From contig DBZY01000049.1 in NCBI GenBank assembly GCA_002311835.1, positions 47,890 through 111,889 on the forward strand: a stretch of DNA of 64,000 nucleotides, given 5' to 3'. Every line of letters starts with the position of its first letter. The stretch's first letter is position 1. The stretch is from Proteobacteria bacterium UBA1148. GTDB taxonomy: Bacteria; Pseudomonadota; Gammaproteobacteria; Steroidobacterales; Rariloculaceae. The notes below the pieces were generated by a model, which saw only the letters and a list, made by a program, of their open reading frames with translations, had not been told where the DNA came from and searched no databases. Made by a program: the position numbers and the translations under genes. Of the stretch, positions 9,474 to 17,439 are shown piece by piece.

Positions 9474-10327
9474 GATACTTCCCTCACCGTCTCTACACCG
9501 GCGTTCTTAAGAGAAACTAGTTCGCGAGCCGCGTCGGTCGAGCGCATCAGTGCTGATCCGATTAAAGCGGCGCGGTAACCTAACTTTGCAACGGTTATTA
9601 CGTCAGCTGGTTCTTTGATGCCACTCTCCGCAACTGCTGGGAGGTCTGGCGGCAAATGGGTTGCGAGCTTTTGGAAACGATCAAAGTTGATTTCGAGATT
9701 TTTTAGATCTCTGCAGTTAACGCCGCATAGGATTGGGGCGGGAGAATGATCTGAGATTTTGAGTGAGCATATTCGCTCTAAATCTCGCTCATCAAAACCC
9801 TCCAGTAGAACGAACATTCCATATTCCATAGCGCTGTCAAGCAGTGCGGTGATTTGAGAATCACTCAACATGGTGATGATCACTAGAACCCCACTGGCAC
9901 CTGCGATTCGTGCCTCAAGGACCTGGTAAGGATCAGTCAAAAAATCTTTGCGCATTACTGGAATTCTGTGGTCCATGAGAGAAGCCGTTACTTCGCTTAG
10001 GTCCCTTAGACTGCCGCTGAATTCATCCGGCTCCGTCAACACAGAGACCGCGTTGGCGCCACCTGATGCATATGCGGCGATTTGAGTGTCGCGGTCAAAC
10101 TGTTTGCCCGTCAGTGCGCCTCCAGCTGGCGAGCGCATCTTAAGTTCCGCGATAATGTTGAAGTCATCTAGAACAAGTGGCGGCGGCGTTGGTGCTGTCA
10201 ACGCTCGTTGCACGAGTTGACCCTCCGAATTCCGGGCACGTGCTTCCTTGACGCGCTTGTGGCTGGCCTGGGCCATACGATCTAGGAAATAGCTGGTACT
10301 CATTTTGTCCGTACCACCATACTTCAT
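9464..10327 (-). CDS. trpC: Indole-3-glycerol phosphate synthase
   Basis: TrpC closes the indole ring of carboxyphenylaminodeoxyribulose phosphate. The product has IIAELKMRSPAGG (catalytic lysine and glutamate), VLTEPDEFSGS, VMRKDFLTDPYQV, LCGVNCRDLKNLEI and AVAESGIKEPADV, the full set of barrel motifs. Two starts are possible: ATG at 10327, which forms a TAATG junction with the trpD stop, or ATG at 10303, which gives the more usual N-terminus MSTSYFLDRM. I report the longer form; the choice changes only eight residues. Single-domain, not fused to trpF. Confidence 0.94.
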   Translation of the reverse strand: MKYGGTDKMSTSYFLDRMAQASHKRVKEARARNSEGQLVQRALTAPTPPPLVLDDFNIIAELKMRSPAGGALTGKQFDRDTQIAAYASGGANAVSVLTEPDEFSGSLRDLSEVTASLMDHRIPVMRKDFLTDPYQVLEARIAGASGVLVIITMLSDSQITALLDSAMEYGMFVLLEGFDERDLERICSLKISDHSPAPILCGVNCRDLKNLEINFDRFQKLATHLPPDLPAVAESGIKEPADVITVAKLGYRAALIGSALMRSTDAARELVSLKNAGVETVREVSCS

Positions 10328-11358
10328 TACGCCAGCCCCATCCCGACAGACTCGAGCTGTTTGATGAACCGTGCGCCTATGCCATCATTCAATATCTCGC
10401 GCGCGCGCGTTACACCACTCTGTGGGTTTGTAACTTCTCCAGTAACCTCCAATGCGAGTGCTGCTCCGAGAATTAATGCTTCACGGTGAGCAAGGGTATC
10501 TCCGCCGCACAAGGCGTTGCGTAACCGAACAGCATTCTCCTCTGGCTCGCCGCCTTCAAGGTCTTCGGCTGAGCAGCGGGTGAGCCCATAGTCTGCTGGA
10601 TCGCGGACTGTTCTCTCAACTGAACCGGGGCGAACATCGAAACACAGAAAAGGGCCAACCGGCGTTGGCTCATCCCACCCCGGTGCTCCGTGGATGACTA
10701 GGCTACGCTCGGCATTCATACCTGATAGCGTGTGTGCCATTAGTTCTGCCATCGATTCGCTAAAAGCTCCAATGACATGAAAAGCAGGTCGCGCCGGGTT
10801 TGTTAATGGTCCCAGGATGTTGAAGACTGTCCGAACACCTAATGCCGTACGTACCGGTGCAATAGCCTTCATTGCGGGGTGATAGTAAGGGGCGAAAAGA
10901 AATGTGAAGCCCAACGCCTCCAAACAAGCCGCGGTTTGTTGATTGTCTAACGGTATGGGTAGCCCTAGCGCTTGTAGCACGTCAGCGCTGCCGGAGCGAC
11001 TCGAGATCGAACGGTTTCCGTGTTTCAGTACCTTTGCACCACAGGCGGCTGCTAACAGGGCGCTGCCCGTTGAGAGGTTCAGACTCCCCGAGCTATCTCC
11101 TCCGGTGCCAACAATATCCACATAAGATTCACCCTCGGGGATAGGAGGTTGAACTGCCAGTTCTCGCATGGCTAGAGCAAATCCCCTAATTTCAGCGGCT
11201 ACCTCCCCTTTTGAGCGCAACGCGATGAGTAATCCCCCGACCAATGGAGCGGGCAAATCTCCGCTAGCCATCTCGCGCAATATGGAAGCGGATTCTTCCT
11301 CGGTAAGGTTGGTTCCCGCTAAAATTTTTTCAAGCATTTTGACAGCTTGTGAACTCAT
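10327..11358 (-). CDS. trpD: Anthranilate phosphoribosyltransferase
   Basis: TrpD transfers phosphoribose from PRPP to anthranilate. The 343-residue protein carries the PRPP-binding loop [18 protein letters not shown], the [17 protein letters not shown] active-site segment, and the [10 protein letters not shown] motif. The glutaminase is a separate gene (trpG), unlike the fused TrpGD of E. coli. The start overlaps the trpG stop by four bases (ATGA); an internal ATG eight codons in is a weaker alternative. Fourth-to-last junctions in this operon are all overlaps, consistent with coupled translation. Confidence 0.96.
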   Translation of the reverse strand: MSSQAVKMLEKILAGTNLTEEESASILREMASGDLPAPLVGGLLIALRSKGEVAAEIRGFALAMRELAVQPPIPEGESYVDIVGTGGDSSGSLNLSTGSALLAAACGAKVLKHGNRSISSRSGSADVLQALGLPIPLDNQQTAACLEALGFTFLFAPYYHPAMKAIAPVRTALGVRTVFNILGPLTNPARPAFHVIGAFSESMAELMAHTLSGMNAERSLVIHGAPGWDEPTPVGPFLCFDVRPGSVERTVRDPADYGLTRCSAEDLEGGEPEENAVRLRNALCGGDTLAHREALILGAALALEVTGEVTNPQSGVTRAREILNDGIGARFIKQLESVGMGLA

Positions 11359-11963
11359 TTTTGTCCCCCACCGGCTTTCACCGCGTTCCGTTCCGGGTAG
11401 AGAAAATTTTCAAGTAATGTTGGTCCATCCGGTGTCAGGATACTCTCCGGATGGAACTGTACGCCTTCCACGGGCAACACTTTATGGCGGACGCCCATGA
11501 TTTCACCCTCCTCTGTTCTGGCGGTTACTTGTAAAACGTCAGGTATTTGTTCCCGGTGCGCCGCAAGGGAGTGATAGCGTCCGGCATTGAAAGGATTGGG
11601 GAGTGTTCTATATAAAGTTTCGCCATCGTGGTCTACTCGGGAAGTTTTTCCGTGCATCAGCATGCCTGCTGCCACAATCTCCCCGCCGAAGTGCTCGACT
11701 ATACATTGGTGTCCAAGACAGACACCGAGCACGGGGATTTCCCCTGCAAAGTTGTCAATCATCGCGAGCGACACCCCAGCATCGGATGGGCGGCCTGGAC
11801 CAGGAGAGATCACTAAGTGGGTTGGGTCTATTTTTGTGGCTGCAGTTATGCCTATCGCGTCGTTACGGTGTACTGATACCCTCGCTTCAAGAATCAGAAA
11901 GGCCTGCACCAGGTTGTAGGTGAAGGAATCATAGTTATCTATCAAAAGAAGCCGTGCGCTCAC
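11355..11963 (-). CDS. trpG: Anthranilate synthase glutaminase component
   Basis: Class I glutamine amidotransferase that supplies ammonia to TrpE. The 202-residue product shows [15 protein letters not shown] at the N-terminus, the oxyanion strand VISPGPGRP, the nucleophile cysteine in GVCLGHQ (about residue 82) and the catalytic HPE in [10 protein letters not shown]. These PabA/TrpG proteins can serve both anthranilate and aminodeoxychorismate synthases; the position directly behind trpE favours the anthranilate role. Start is GTG at 11963 with a four-base GTGA overlap with trpE. Confidence 0.95.
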   Translation of the reverse strand: MSARLLLIDNYDSFTYNLVQAFLILEARVSVHRNDAIGITAATKIDPTHLVISPGPGRPSDAGVSLAMIDNFAGEIPVLGVCLGHQCIVEHFGGEIVAAGMLMHGKTSRVDHDGETLYRTLPNPFNAGRYHSLAAHREQIPDVLQVTARTEEGEIMGVRHKVLPVEGVQFHPESILTPDGPTLLENFLYPERNAVKAGGGQK

Positions 11964-13390
11964 AGTCCCTTCTCCACAATTTCCAGTGCTTGCTTCAGAA
12001 TAGCGCTCTTTGAGAGCACCTCCTGGTACTCATGTTCTGGGTTGCTGTCGGCAACGATGCCAGCGCCCGCTTGGAAGCTATACTCGTTACCATTGAAGAC
12101 CATTGTGCGGATGGTAATGGCTTGGTCCATATTGCCGTTCTTTGACAGGTAGCCAACAGTGCCGCCATAGAGACCTCTACTAATCGGTTCCATCTCCGAG
12201 ATCAATTCCATTGCTCGCACCTTTGGTGCGCCGACCAGCGTTCCGGCAGGAAAAGCTGCTGCGAATAAATCTAGAGCGTCATATTCTTCCGCCAGTTTGC
12301 CTCGTACGCCGCTTACGATGTGCATGACATGGCTGTAGCGCTCGATTTTCTTATAGGGTTCGACGTGAATAGAACCCGCTTTGGCAACCCTGCCTAGATC
12401 ATTTCTCGCCAGGTCGACCAGCATGACATGCTCAGCATTTTCCTTTGGATCTGCGAGCAATTCGGTCTCAAGCGCAGCGTCCAATTTTGAGGTCTCTCCC
12501 CGGGGCCGAGTTCCAGCGATTGGTCTGAGCGACGCTTCCTGCTGATCCAGTCGTACTAGCGCTTCGGGAGAGGACCCTGCGATCTTAAGATCACCGAGTT
12601 CGAAAAAATACATGTAAGGCGATGGATTCAAGAGACGCATCGCTCGGTAACACTGGAAGGGGTCTAGATCTGTCTTTCCCGAAAAACGGATAGAAAGAAC
12701 AATTTGGTAGATGTCTCCGGCGGCGATGTGAGCTTTGCAGCGTTCGACTCTAGCTATGAACTCCGATTTATCCAAGCTACCCGACGCCTTTGAAAATCCC
12801 CGTTTTTTCGGCTGATCTGAGCGCTGAGAATGGGTACGGTGATCAATACTTTGATGCAGTGCGTGGACAACCCGAGAGCGCAATTGTTGACGTTCGTTTT
12901 CGGTTCCCGAGTGGAGTAGCGCTACTCTCCGCGTGAGATGGTCAAATACGAGTAAAGATGCTGGTGCGACCAACGCTGCTTGCTGTAATCCACTGAGCTC
13001 TGCCTGGTTTGGAGGGAGCCTCTCGAAATAACGTACGACGTCATAACCATAAGCTCCGACCAGACCACCAGAGAAGGGAACGCTATCGATCCTAGGATAT
13101 AACGCGGGGGATCGGTCCAGCGTTTCGCGCAACACGGAGAGCCACTCTGACCCACTTTCTGGCCGTTGTGTTTTCTGACCATCCACCACGAGTCGGTCTG
13201 CGTAAAGTTCCAGGGTTGGCCCGGGGCCTAGTCCCAGGAACGAATAACGCGCTAGGCGTTCGCCGCCCTCAACACTTTCCAGAAGGAACCGTGGTTCAAG
13301 AGCGGAAACGTGGCAGGCTTCCTGTTTAAGCTTTAGATACGCCGATACCGGCGTGTCCAGATCTGCGGCGATGTCAAATGGTGCTTGCAT
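11960..13390 (-). CDS. trpE: Anthranilate synthase component I
   Basis: TrpE converts chorismate and ammonia to anthranilate, the committed step to tryptophan. The N-terminal part has [20 protein letters not shown], which contains the LLES element of the feedback tryptophan site, so allosteric inhibition is probably retained. The chorismate-binding domain has [44 protein letters not shown] and [12 protein letters not shown]. The ATG at 13390 gives 476 residues; a TTG just before it is a poorer choice. The product starts only about ten residues before the conserved [13 protein letters not shown], shorter than many TrpE proteins. It is the first enzyme gene of the operon, about 28 bases past the attenuator T-tract. 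Confidence 0.96.
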   Translation of the reverse strand: MQAPFDIAADLDTPVSAYLKLKQEACHVSALEPRFLLESVEGGERLARYSFLGLGPGPTLELYADRLVVDGQKTQRPESGSEWLSVLRETLDRSPALYPRIDSVPFSGGLVGAYGYDVVRYFERLPPNQAELSGLQQAALVAPASLLVFDHLTRRVALLHSGTENERQQLRSRVVHALHQSIDHRTHSQRSDQPKKRGFSKASGSLDKSEFIARVERCKAHIAAGDIYQIVLSIRFSGKTDLDPFQCYRAMRLLNPSPYMYFFELGDLKIAGSSPEALVRLDQQEASLRPIAGTRPRGETSKLDAALETELLADPKENAEHVMLVDLARNDLGRVAKAGSIHVEPYKKIERYSHVMHIVSGVRGKLAEEYDALDLFAAAFPAGTLVGAPKVRAMELISEMEPISRGLYGGTVGYLSKNGNMDQAITIRTMVFNGNEYSFQAGAGIVADSNPEHEYQEVLSKSAILKQALEIVEKGL

Positions 13391-13417
13391 CAAAGTGATT
13401 CTCTAGCCTCTATAAAT

Positions 13418-13450
13418 AAAAAAACCCATCTCCGGAGGTACGGAGACGGG
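13418..13450 (-). terminator. Intrinsic terminator of the trp attenuator
   Basis: Read on the minus strand, arm CCCGTCTCCG (13450-13441), loop TACCTC, arm CGGAGATGGG (13434-13425), then seven T residues (13424-13418). The stem is ten pairs with one G-T wobble. It lies between a Trp-rich leader ORF and trpE and so acts before the operon, not after a gene. The 5' arm can instead pair with an upstream leader segment, which is the defining feature of an attenuator. Confidence 0.9.
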
Positions 13451-13505
13451 CTTGCATGATCGAAACGGACTCTTAGGTCAGATTACGTGCGCAGTACCCT
13501 CTCCG
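13441..13505 (-). promoter_or_regulatory. trp leader antiterminator (alternative pairing)
   Basis: On the minus strand, leader segment CGGAGAGGG (13505-13497) can pair with CCCGTCTCCG (13450-13441), nine pairs with a single bulged G, sequestering the terminator 5' arm. An upstream hairpin, TGGCGA GGC TCGCCA (about 13523-13509), overlaps the Trp codons and would be the pause hairpin. The antiterminator segment begins about 14 bases past the second Trp codon, so a ribosome stalled on Trp codons would leave it free, while one running to the leader stop would cover it. This geometry is inferred from sequence only. Confidence 0.7.
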
Positions 13506-13563
13506 CTGGCGAGCCTCGCCACCAGCGCTGTACCCGGGAATGAATGCTTGCAGGTCCGCTCAT
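13483..13563 (-). CDS. trpL: trp operon leader peptide
   Basis: A 26-codon ORF with ATG at 13563 and TAA at 13485-13483, containing two adjacent TGG codons (residues 14-15, bases 13524-13519) in the context QRWWRGS. That resembles the GWWRTS core of E. coli TrpL. It sits directly upstream of a terminator/antiterminator pair and trpE, so it is read as the sensor of tryptophanyl-tRNA charging. The peptide itself need have no function. A candidate promoter lies immediately upstream, leaving almost no untranslated leader before the ATG. Confidence 0.8.
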   Translation of the reverse strand: MSGPASIHSRVQRWWRGSPAERVLRT

Positions 13564-13570
13564 GGCGGGG

Positions 13571-13600
13571 AGTATGTCCCCAGGCGCTCTTGAGGGTCAA
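13571..13600 (-). promoter_or_regulatory. Candidate trp operon promoter
   Basis: On the minus strand a -35 element TTGACC (13600-13595, five of six consensus) is followed after 18 bases by CATACT (13576-13571, four of six). Transcription would begin near 13566-13563, at or just before the trpL ATG. It lies in the 60-base gap after the permease stop. No TrpR-type operator palindrome is obvious. If this is the true promoter, trpL is translated from a nearly leaderless mRNA. Confidence 0.5.
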
Positions 13601-13623
13601 GCTCGCAGAGGCTCTGTTACGCC

Positions 13624-15438
13624 CTACAGCTCATACAGGAGGGGCAGAACGACCGAGAAACCAAGCCACATGATGAGAGCCAAAGGCAACCCGACCCTGA
13701 GAAAATCGGTAGCTTTGTAACCGCCTGCCGATAGCAGGAGCAAGTTAGTCTGATAGCCAAAAGGGGTTGCGTAACTCATGTTGGCCCCAAAGATTACCGC
13801 AAGGATGAACGGCTCCGGCGAGACTCCGAGTTGATCTGCAATCTGTATAGCAACTGGCGCGCCAATCACGCCGGTGGCGTTGTTAGAGACGATATTGGTA
13901 AAAATTGCCATGACCAACATCAAAATACTGAGAATCACTGGTATTGGTAATCCTCCCACGCCGGCAACCAGCGATTGGGCGAGATAAAGTGCGCCACCTG
14001 TTTCGATCATCGCTACGCCCAACGCCATGCTTGCAACGATGACCATAATTACCTGTGGTGACAAAGCGCCTGATGCGTCACTCCAGCGGAGGCAGCGAGT
14101 CGCCAACATCAAACCGACGCCCGTCACGGCAGCACCAGAGATCGGCATGATGCCCAGCGCAGCCGCTAGAATCACGATTGCCATGATCGCTACGGCACGT
14201 GGTGCGCGATGGGTGTAGGGGAGGTTAGTAGTACCGTCAAGCACTAGAGTAGTGTTTGAGCGTTTTAGTTGTTCTAGCTGGGGACCGGTTCCCTGCACCA
14301 GTACGATATCCCCAGCGTGTAGGGAAGTTGCGCCAATATCGCTGGAGATTTCCTCTAGGTCGGAGCCATAGGCGCGATGAAGTGCCAGTGGTAAGAGTCC
14401 CGTTCGTTGCGCGAACCTGCTGCCTAAAAGGCTTGCGCGGTACAGCATGGAATCACGTGTAACAACAATTTCTGCTAAGTGTTGAGGTTCTTCATCGTCC
14501 TGTTCCGCTCCATGCTCGCTATGCAAAGTGGCTCCTATTTGCTTCTCGAAACGCTTGAGGCGCTCTGGCATATCCCGAACCGCAAGCCGGTCACCTTCGC
14601 GTATCGTTACTGATGGGAGCCTGGTAACCGACAGATCTTCGCCTCGATCGATCCGATCAACACGCATCTCGTTATCGGTAAGGGCCAAACACTCGGCAAA
14701 GCTTTTTCCACAAATCGCACTGTCTGCGTTGACGTAAAAAAGCGCACTGAAAACCCTTGGTGCGGTGTCAGACAAAGGGGCCTTCCGTTCAGGTAGAAGC
14801 CGGGGTGCTACCAGCCAGAGGTACGCTAAGCCAATGCTACCGACGATCAGGACGGGGAGAGCAAAATCGAACATCTCCAGTTGTGTAACGCCTTGGTCTG
14901 CGGCAATGGAGACAACGATTAGATTCGTTGAAGTGCCGATGGTGGTAGCCATGCCTCCCACCAGAGTTGCTAGCCCGACGGGCATCAGTATGGAGGATGG
15001 CGCGAGCTGGGTTCGCACTGCGACGCCGATAAGCATCGGTAACAACATGATGACAATAGGGGTGTTATTTAAAAATGCACTTAAAACGGCGCTAATGACT
15101 ATTGTGCCAAGGCTCGCCAAACGAGGTCGTACCATCCAGGTTCTGGCAAGAAAAATTGCTAGGGGTTGCAGTGCCCCGGTGGTTTCGAGTCCCTTACCCA
15201 TGATCATCAATGCGCAGACAGCAATGAGTGCTTCATGACCGAATCCAGCAAGAAATATGGTCGGTGCCAGTACCCCACCATCAGCTTCGTATGGGTACAG
15301 TTGGAAGCTCGTGATCAGGATGACGAGTATCGCCAGTCCCGATGCCTCCAGAGGCAGCCTGTCTCGGGTAAACAGATACAGCGTAAATCCGGTCAGTAGT
15401 AGTACGAAGATGCCATGGTTGTCGGGAAGGTTGGGCAC
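13624..15438 (-). CDS. SLC13-family permease with two RCK_C (TrkA-C) domains
   Basis: A 604-residue membrane protein of the DASS/SLC13-type ion-transporter superfamily. The N-terminal half (about residues 5-215) and C-terminal half (about 405-600) are hydrophobic and carry paired signature segments FLNNTPIVIMLLPM and GTSTNLIV, and NIVSNNATGVIGAPVAI in the second half. Between them lie two soluble TrkA-C (RCK_C) ligand-binding domains (about 215-300 and 305-390). Relatives transport sulfate, dicarboxylates or other anions with sodium; the substrate here is unknown. Start is GTG at 15438. It lies upstream of and in line with the trp operon, but trp has its own promoter and attenuator. Confidence 0.85.
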   Translation of the reverse strand: MPNLPDNHGIFVLLLTGFTLYLFTRDRLPLEASGLAILVILITSFQLYPYEADGGVLAPTIFLAGFGHEALIAVCALMIMGKGLETTGALQPLAIFLARTWMVRPRLASLGTIVISAVLSAFLNNTPIVIMLLPMLIGVAVRTQLAPSSILMPVGLATLVGGMATTIGTSTNLIVVSIAADQGVTQLEMFDFALPVLIVGSIGLAYLWLVAPRLLPERKAPLSDTAPRVFSALFYVNADSAICGKSFAECLALTDNEMRVDRIDRGEDLSVTRLPSVTIREGDRLAVRDMPERLKRFEKQIGATLHSEHGAEQDDEEPQHLAEIVVTRDSMLYRASLLGSRFAQRTGLLPLALHRAYGSDLEEISSDIGATSLHAGDIVLVQGTGPQLEQLKRSNTTLVLDGTTNLPYTHRAPRAVAIMAIVILAAALGIMPISGAAVTGVGLMLATRCLRWSDASGALSPQVIMVIVASMALGVAMIETGGALYLAQSLVAGVGGLPIPVILSILMLVMAIFTNIVSNNATGVIGAPVAIQIADQLGVSPEPFILAVIFGANMSYATPFGYQTNLLLLSAGGYKATDFLRVGLPLALIMWLGFSVVLPLLYEL

Positions 15439-15566
15439 TGGCGGTTCTTTTTTGCTTGCTTATTCCTCTAATAACATGGCTTAAAGATCATCGCCATACT
15501 TGACACCCAGCAACCGAGCCTAGAGGCTAGCGCGGCTTTGTCCAACGTTCCCAAAATGACCCGCGA

Positions 15567-17402
15567 ATGCTGAGAGATCCCGCAAATCAGGATATCTCGT
15601 TTGAGAGCTATTTAGGGGTCTTTCGATACGGCCAGAGAGCTATACGGCTGGTCTGGTCTACTCACAAAGGGCTCACAATAGCTCTTGCGATATTCACATT
15701 AACCGCCGGCGTGCTTCCGGCAGGTGTTGCCTATGTGGGAAAGCTCATAGTTGATGCCGTTGTCGCTCAGATCGGTGTCATTAATATCGGAGGTGAGGCG
15801 GAATATTCCACAGCCCTCTTCTGGGTCGTTGTGGAAGGCATTATTGTTGCGGGCTTGGTTGGTGTTCAACGCGCCATTGGGTTCTGTCAAGCGCTACTTC
15901 GAGTTTTGCTCAGTCAACGGGTCAATGTTCTCATTCTGGAAAAGGCATTGACACTGGAGTTGGCGCAGTTCGAGGATTCAGAGTTCTATGACAAGCTCAA
16001 CAGAGCTCGGCAAGAGGCTTCTAGCCGACCGCTCAGTCTGGTTAATCGAACCTTCGGTCTTGCACAATACGGCATAGCACTGGTGAGTTTCGGAGGTTTG
16101 CTACTGCAGTTTTCCCCCTGGGCGGTGTTAATACTCGTTGCCGCGGGCTTTCCTGCATTTGCTGCGGAAACAACTTTTTCTGGTGAACGATTTCGCATTT
16201 TCAAGCGCCGCTCCACGGAGCGCCGAATGCTGATGTACTTGGAAATGGTATTGGCACGTGAGGATCACGCGAAGGAGGTTAAGTTATTCGCGCTTGGGAG
16301 CGAATTCTTGAGTCGCTACCGGAAGATTTTTAACCGCCTCTACGAAGAGGACCGGAAGCTTGCCATCCGGCGCGATGGATGGGGATTTGCATTGGGACTT
16401 TTCGGTAATGTCGCTTTCTACGGCACCTATGCTTGGATCGCCATCTCGACCATTGAGGGTGCAATATCCATTGGAGAAATGACAATGTACCTGTTGGTTT
16501 TCAAGCAGGGTCAGGCGGCAGTTTCTTCGATGTTGACTTCTATCGGCGGTATGTACGAAGACAATCTGTACTTATCCAATCTTTATGAGTACCTAGAGCA
16601 GGACACTCCTAAATTGGGTGGAACAGTCAGCATTGGTTCTGACCCTGAGGCTGGCCTCGTGTTTGAGGATGTGACCTTCACCTATCCCGGGGCAGACTAT
16701 CCGGCTGTCCGGAATGTAAATCTTAAAATACGTCCTGGTCAGAGTGTGGCGATTGTTGGTTTGAATGGCTCGGGGAAGACTACGCTCATCAAGCTCATGG
16801 CGGGGCTCTATGCCCCAGATACCGGCACCATTTATTATCAGGGCACGGATCTAGCCGATTGGGATTCGCTAAAGCTACGAAATTCCGTTGGGATTATTTT
16901 CCAGGACTTTAATCGGTATCAGCTTCAGGTAGGTGAAAATATAGGAGCCGGTGACGTTCGTCATATGTGGGAGGATGAACGCTGGGTCGATGCTGCAACG
17001 AAAGGTAAAGCAGCGAGCTTTATCGAGAAATTGCCAGAGAAATATCACACGCAGTTGGGGCGTTGGTTTAATAAAGGTCAGGAGCTTTCTGGTGGTGAAT
17101 GGCAGCGAGTCGCATTGTCTCGGGCCTTCATGCGCACGGGGGCGGACATTCTCGTTCTTGATGAGCCTACCGCGGCTATGGACTCCCAGACAGAGGCAGA
17201 AATCTTCGATCACTTCCAATCTCTGACCGCGGATAAGATTGCAATCCTGATTTCTCATCGATTTTCGACCGTTCGCAGAGCAGAGTTAATTTTAGTCATG
17301 GACGAAGGTGAGATTATCGAGCGAGGCAGTCACGAAGAGTTGCTGGTGCTGGAGGGGCAATACGCTCGACTCTTTGAGCTTCAAGCACGAGGTTATAGAT
17401 AA
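15567..17402 (+). CDS. ABC transporter, fused permease/ATPase exporter
   Basis: A 611-residue half-transporter. Residues about 35-330 form a six-helix exporter-type membrane domain and about 350-605 the nucleotide-binding domain: Walker A GLNGSGKTT (about residue 397), signature LSGGEWQRVALSRA, Walker B ILVLDEPTAAMD and switch ISHRFSTV. As a homodimer it would export a lipid, peptide or drug; the substrate is not predictable. No partner half-transporter or accessory gene is adjacent. Start ATG at 15567; its promoter must lie in the roughly 130-base divergent gap shared with the permease gene. It ends 37 bases before ppc. Confidence 0.88.
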   Translation: MLRDPANQDISFESYLGVFRYGQRAIRLVWSTHKGLTIALAIFTLTAGVLPAGVAYVGKLIVDAVVAQIGVINIGGEAEYSTALFWVVVEGIIVAGLVGVQRAIGFCQALLRVLLSQRVNVLILEKALTLELAQFEDSEFYDKLNRARQEASSRPLSLVNRTFGLAQYGIALVSFGGLLLQFSPWAVLILVAAGFPAFAAETTFSGERFRIFKRRSTERRMLMYLEMVLAREDHAKEVKLFALGSEFLSRYRKIFNRLYEEDRKLAIRRDGWGFALGLFGNVAFYGTYAWIAISTIEGAISIGEMTMYLLVFKQGQAAVSSMLTSIGGMYEDNLYLSNLYEYLEQDTPKLGGTVSIGSDPEAGLVFEDVTFTYPGADYPAVRNVNLKIRPGQSVAIVGLNGSGKTTLIKLMAGLYAPDTGTIYYQGTDLADWDSLKLRNSVGIIFQDFNRYQLQVGENIGAGDVRHMWEDERWVDAATKGKAASFIEKLPEKYHTQLGRWFNKGQELSGGEWQRVALSRAFMRTGADILVLDEPTAAMDSQTEAEIFDHFQSLTADKIAILISHRFSTVRRAELILVMDEGEIIERGSHEELLVLEGQYARLFELQARGYR

Positions 17403-17439
17403 GATCCTAGGGTACAATTCGCCGCTTCAAGAGCTTCTT

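Noticed and set aside
15500..15528. Promoter for the ABC exporter at TTGACA (15500)
   Set aside because: The -35 is perfect, but 16-19 bases downstream there is no sequence resembling a -10.
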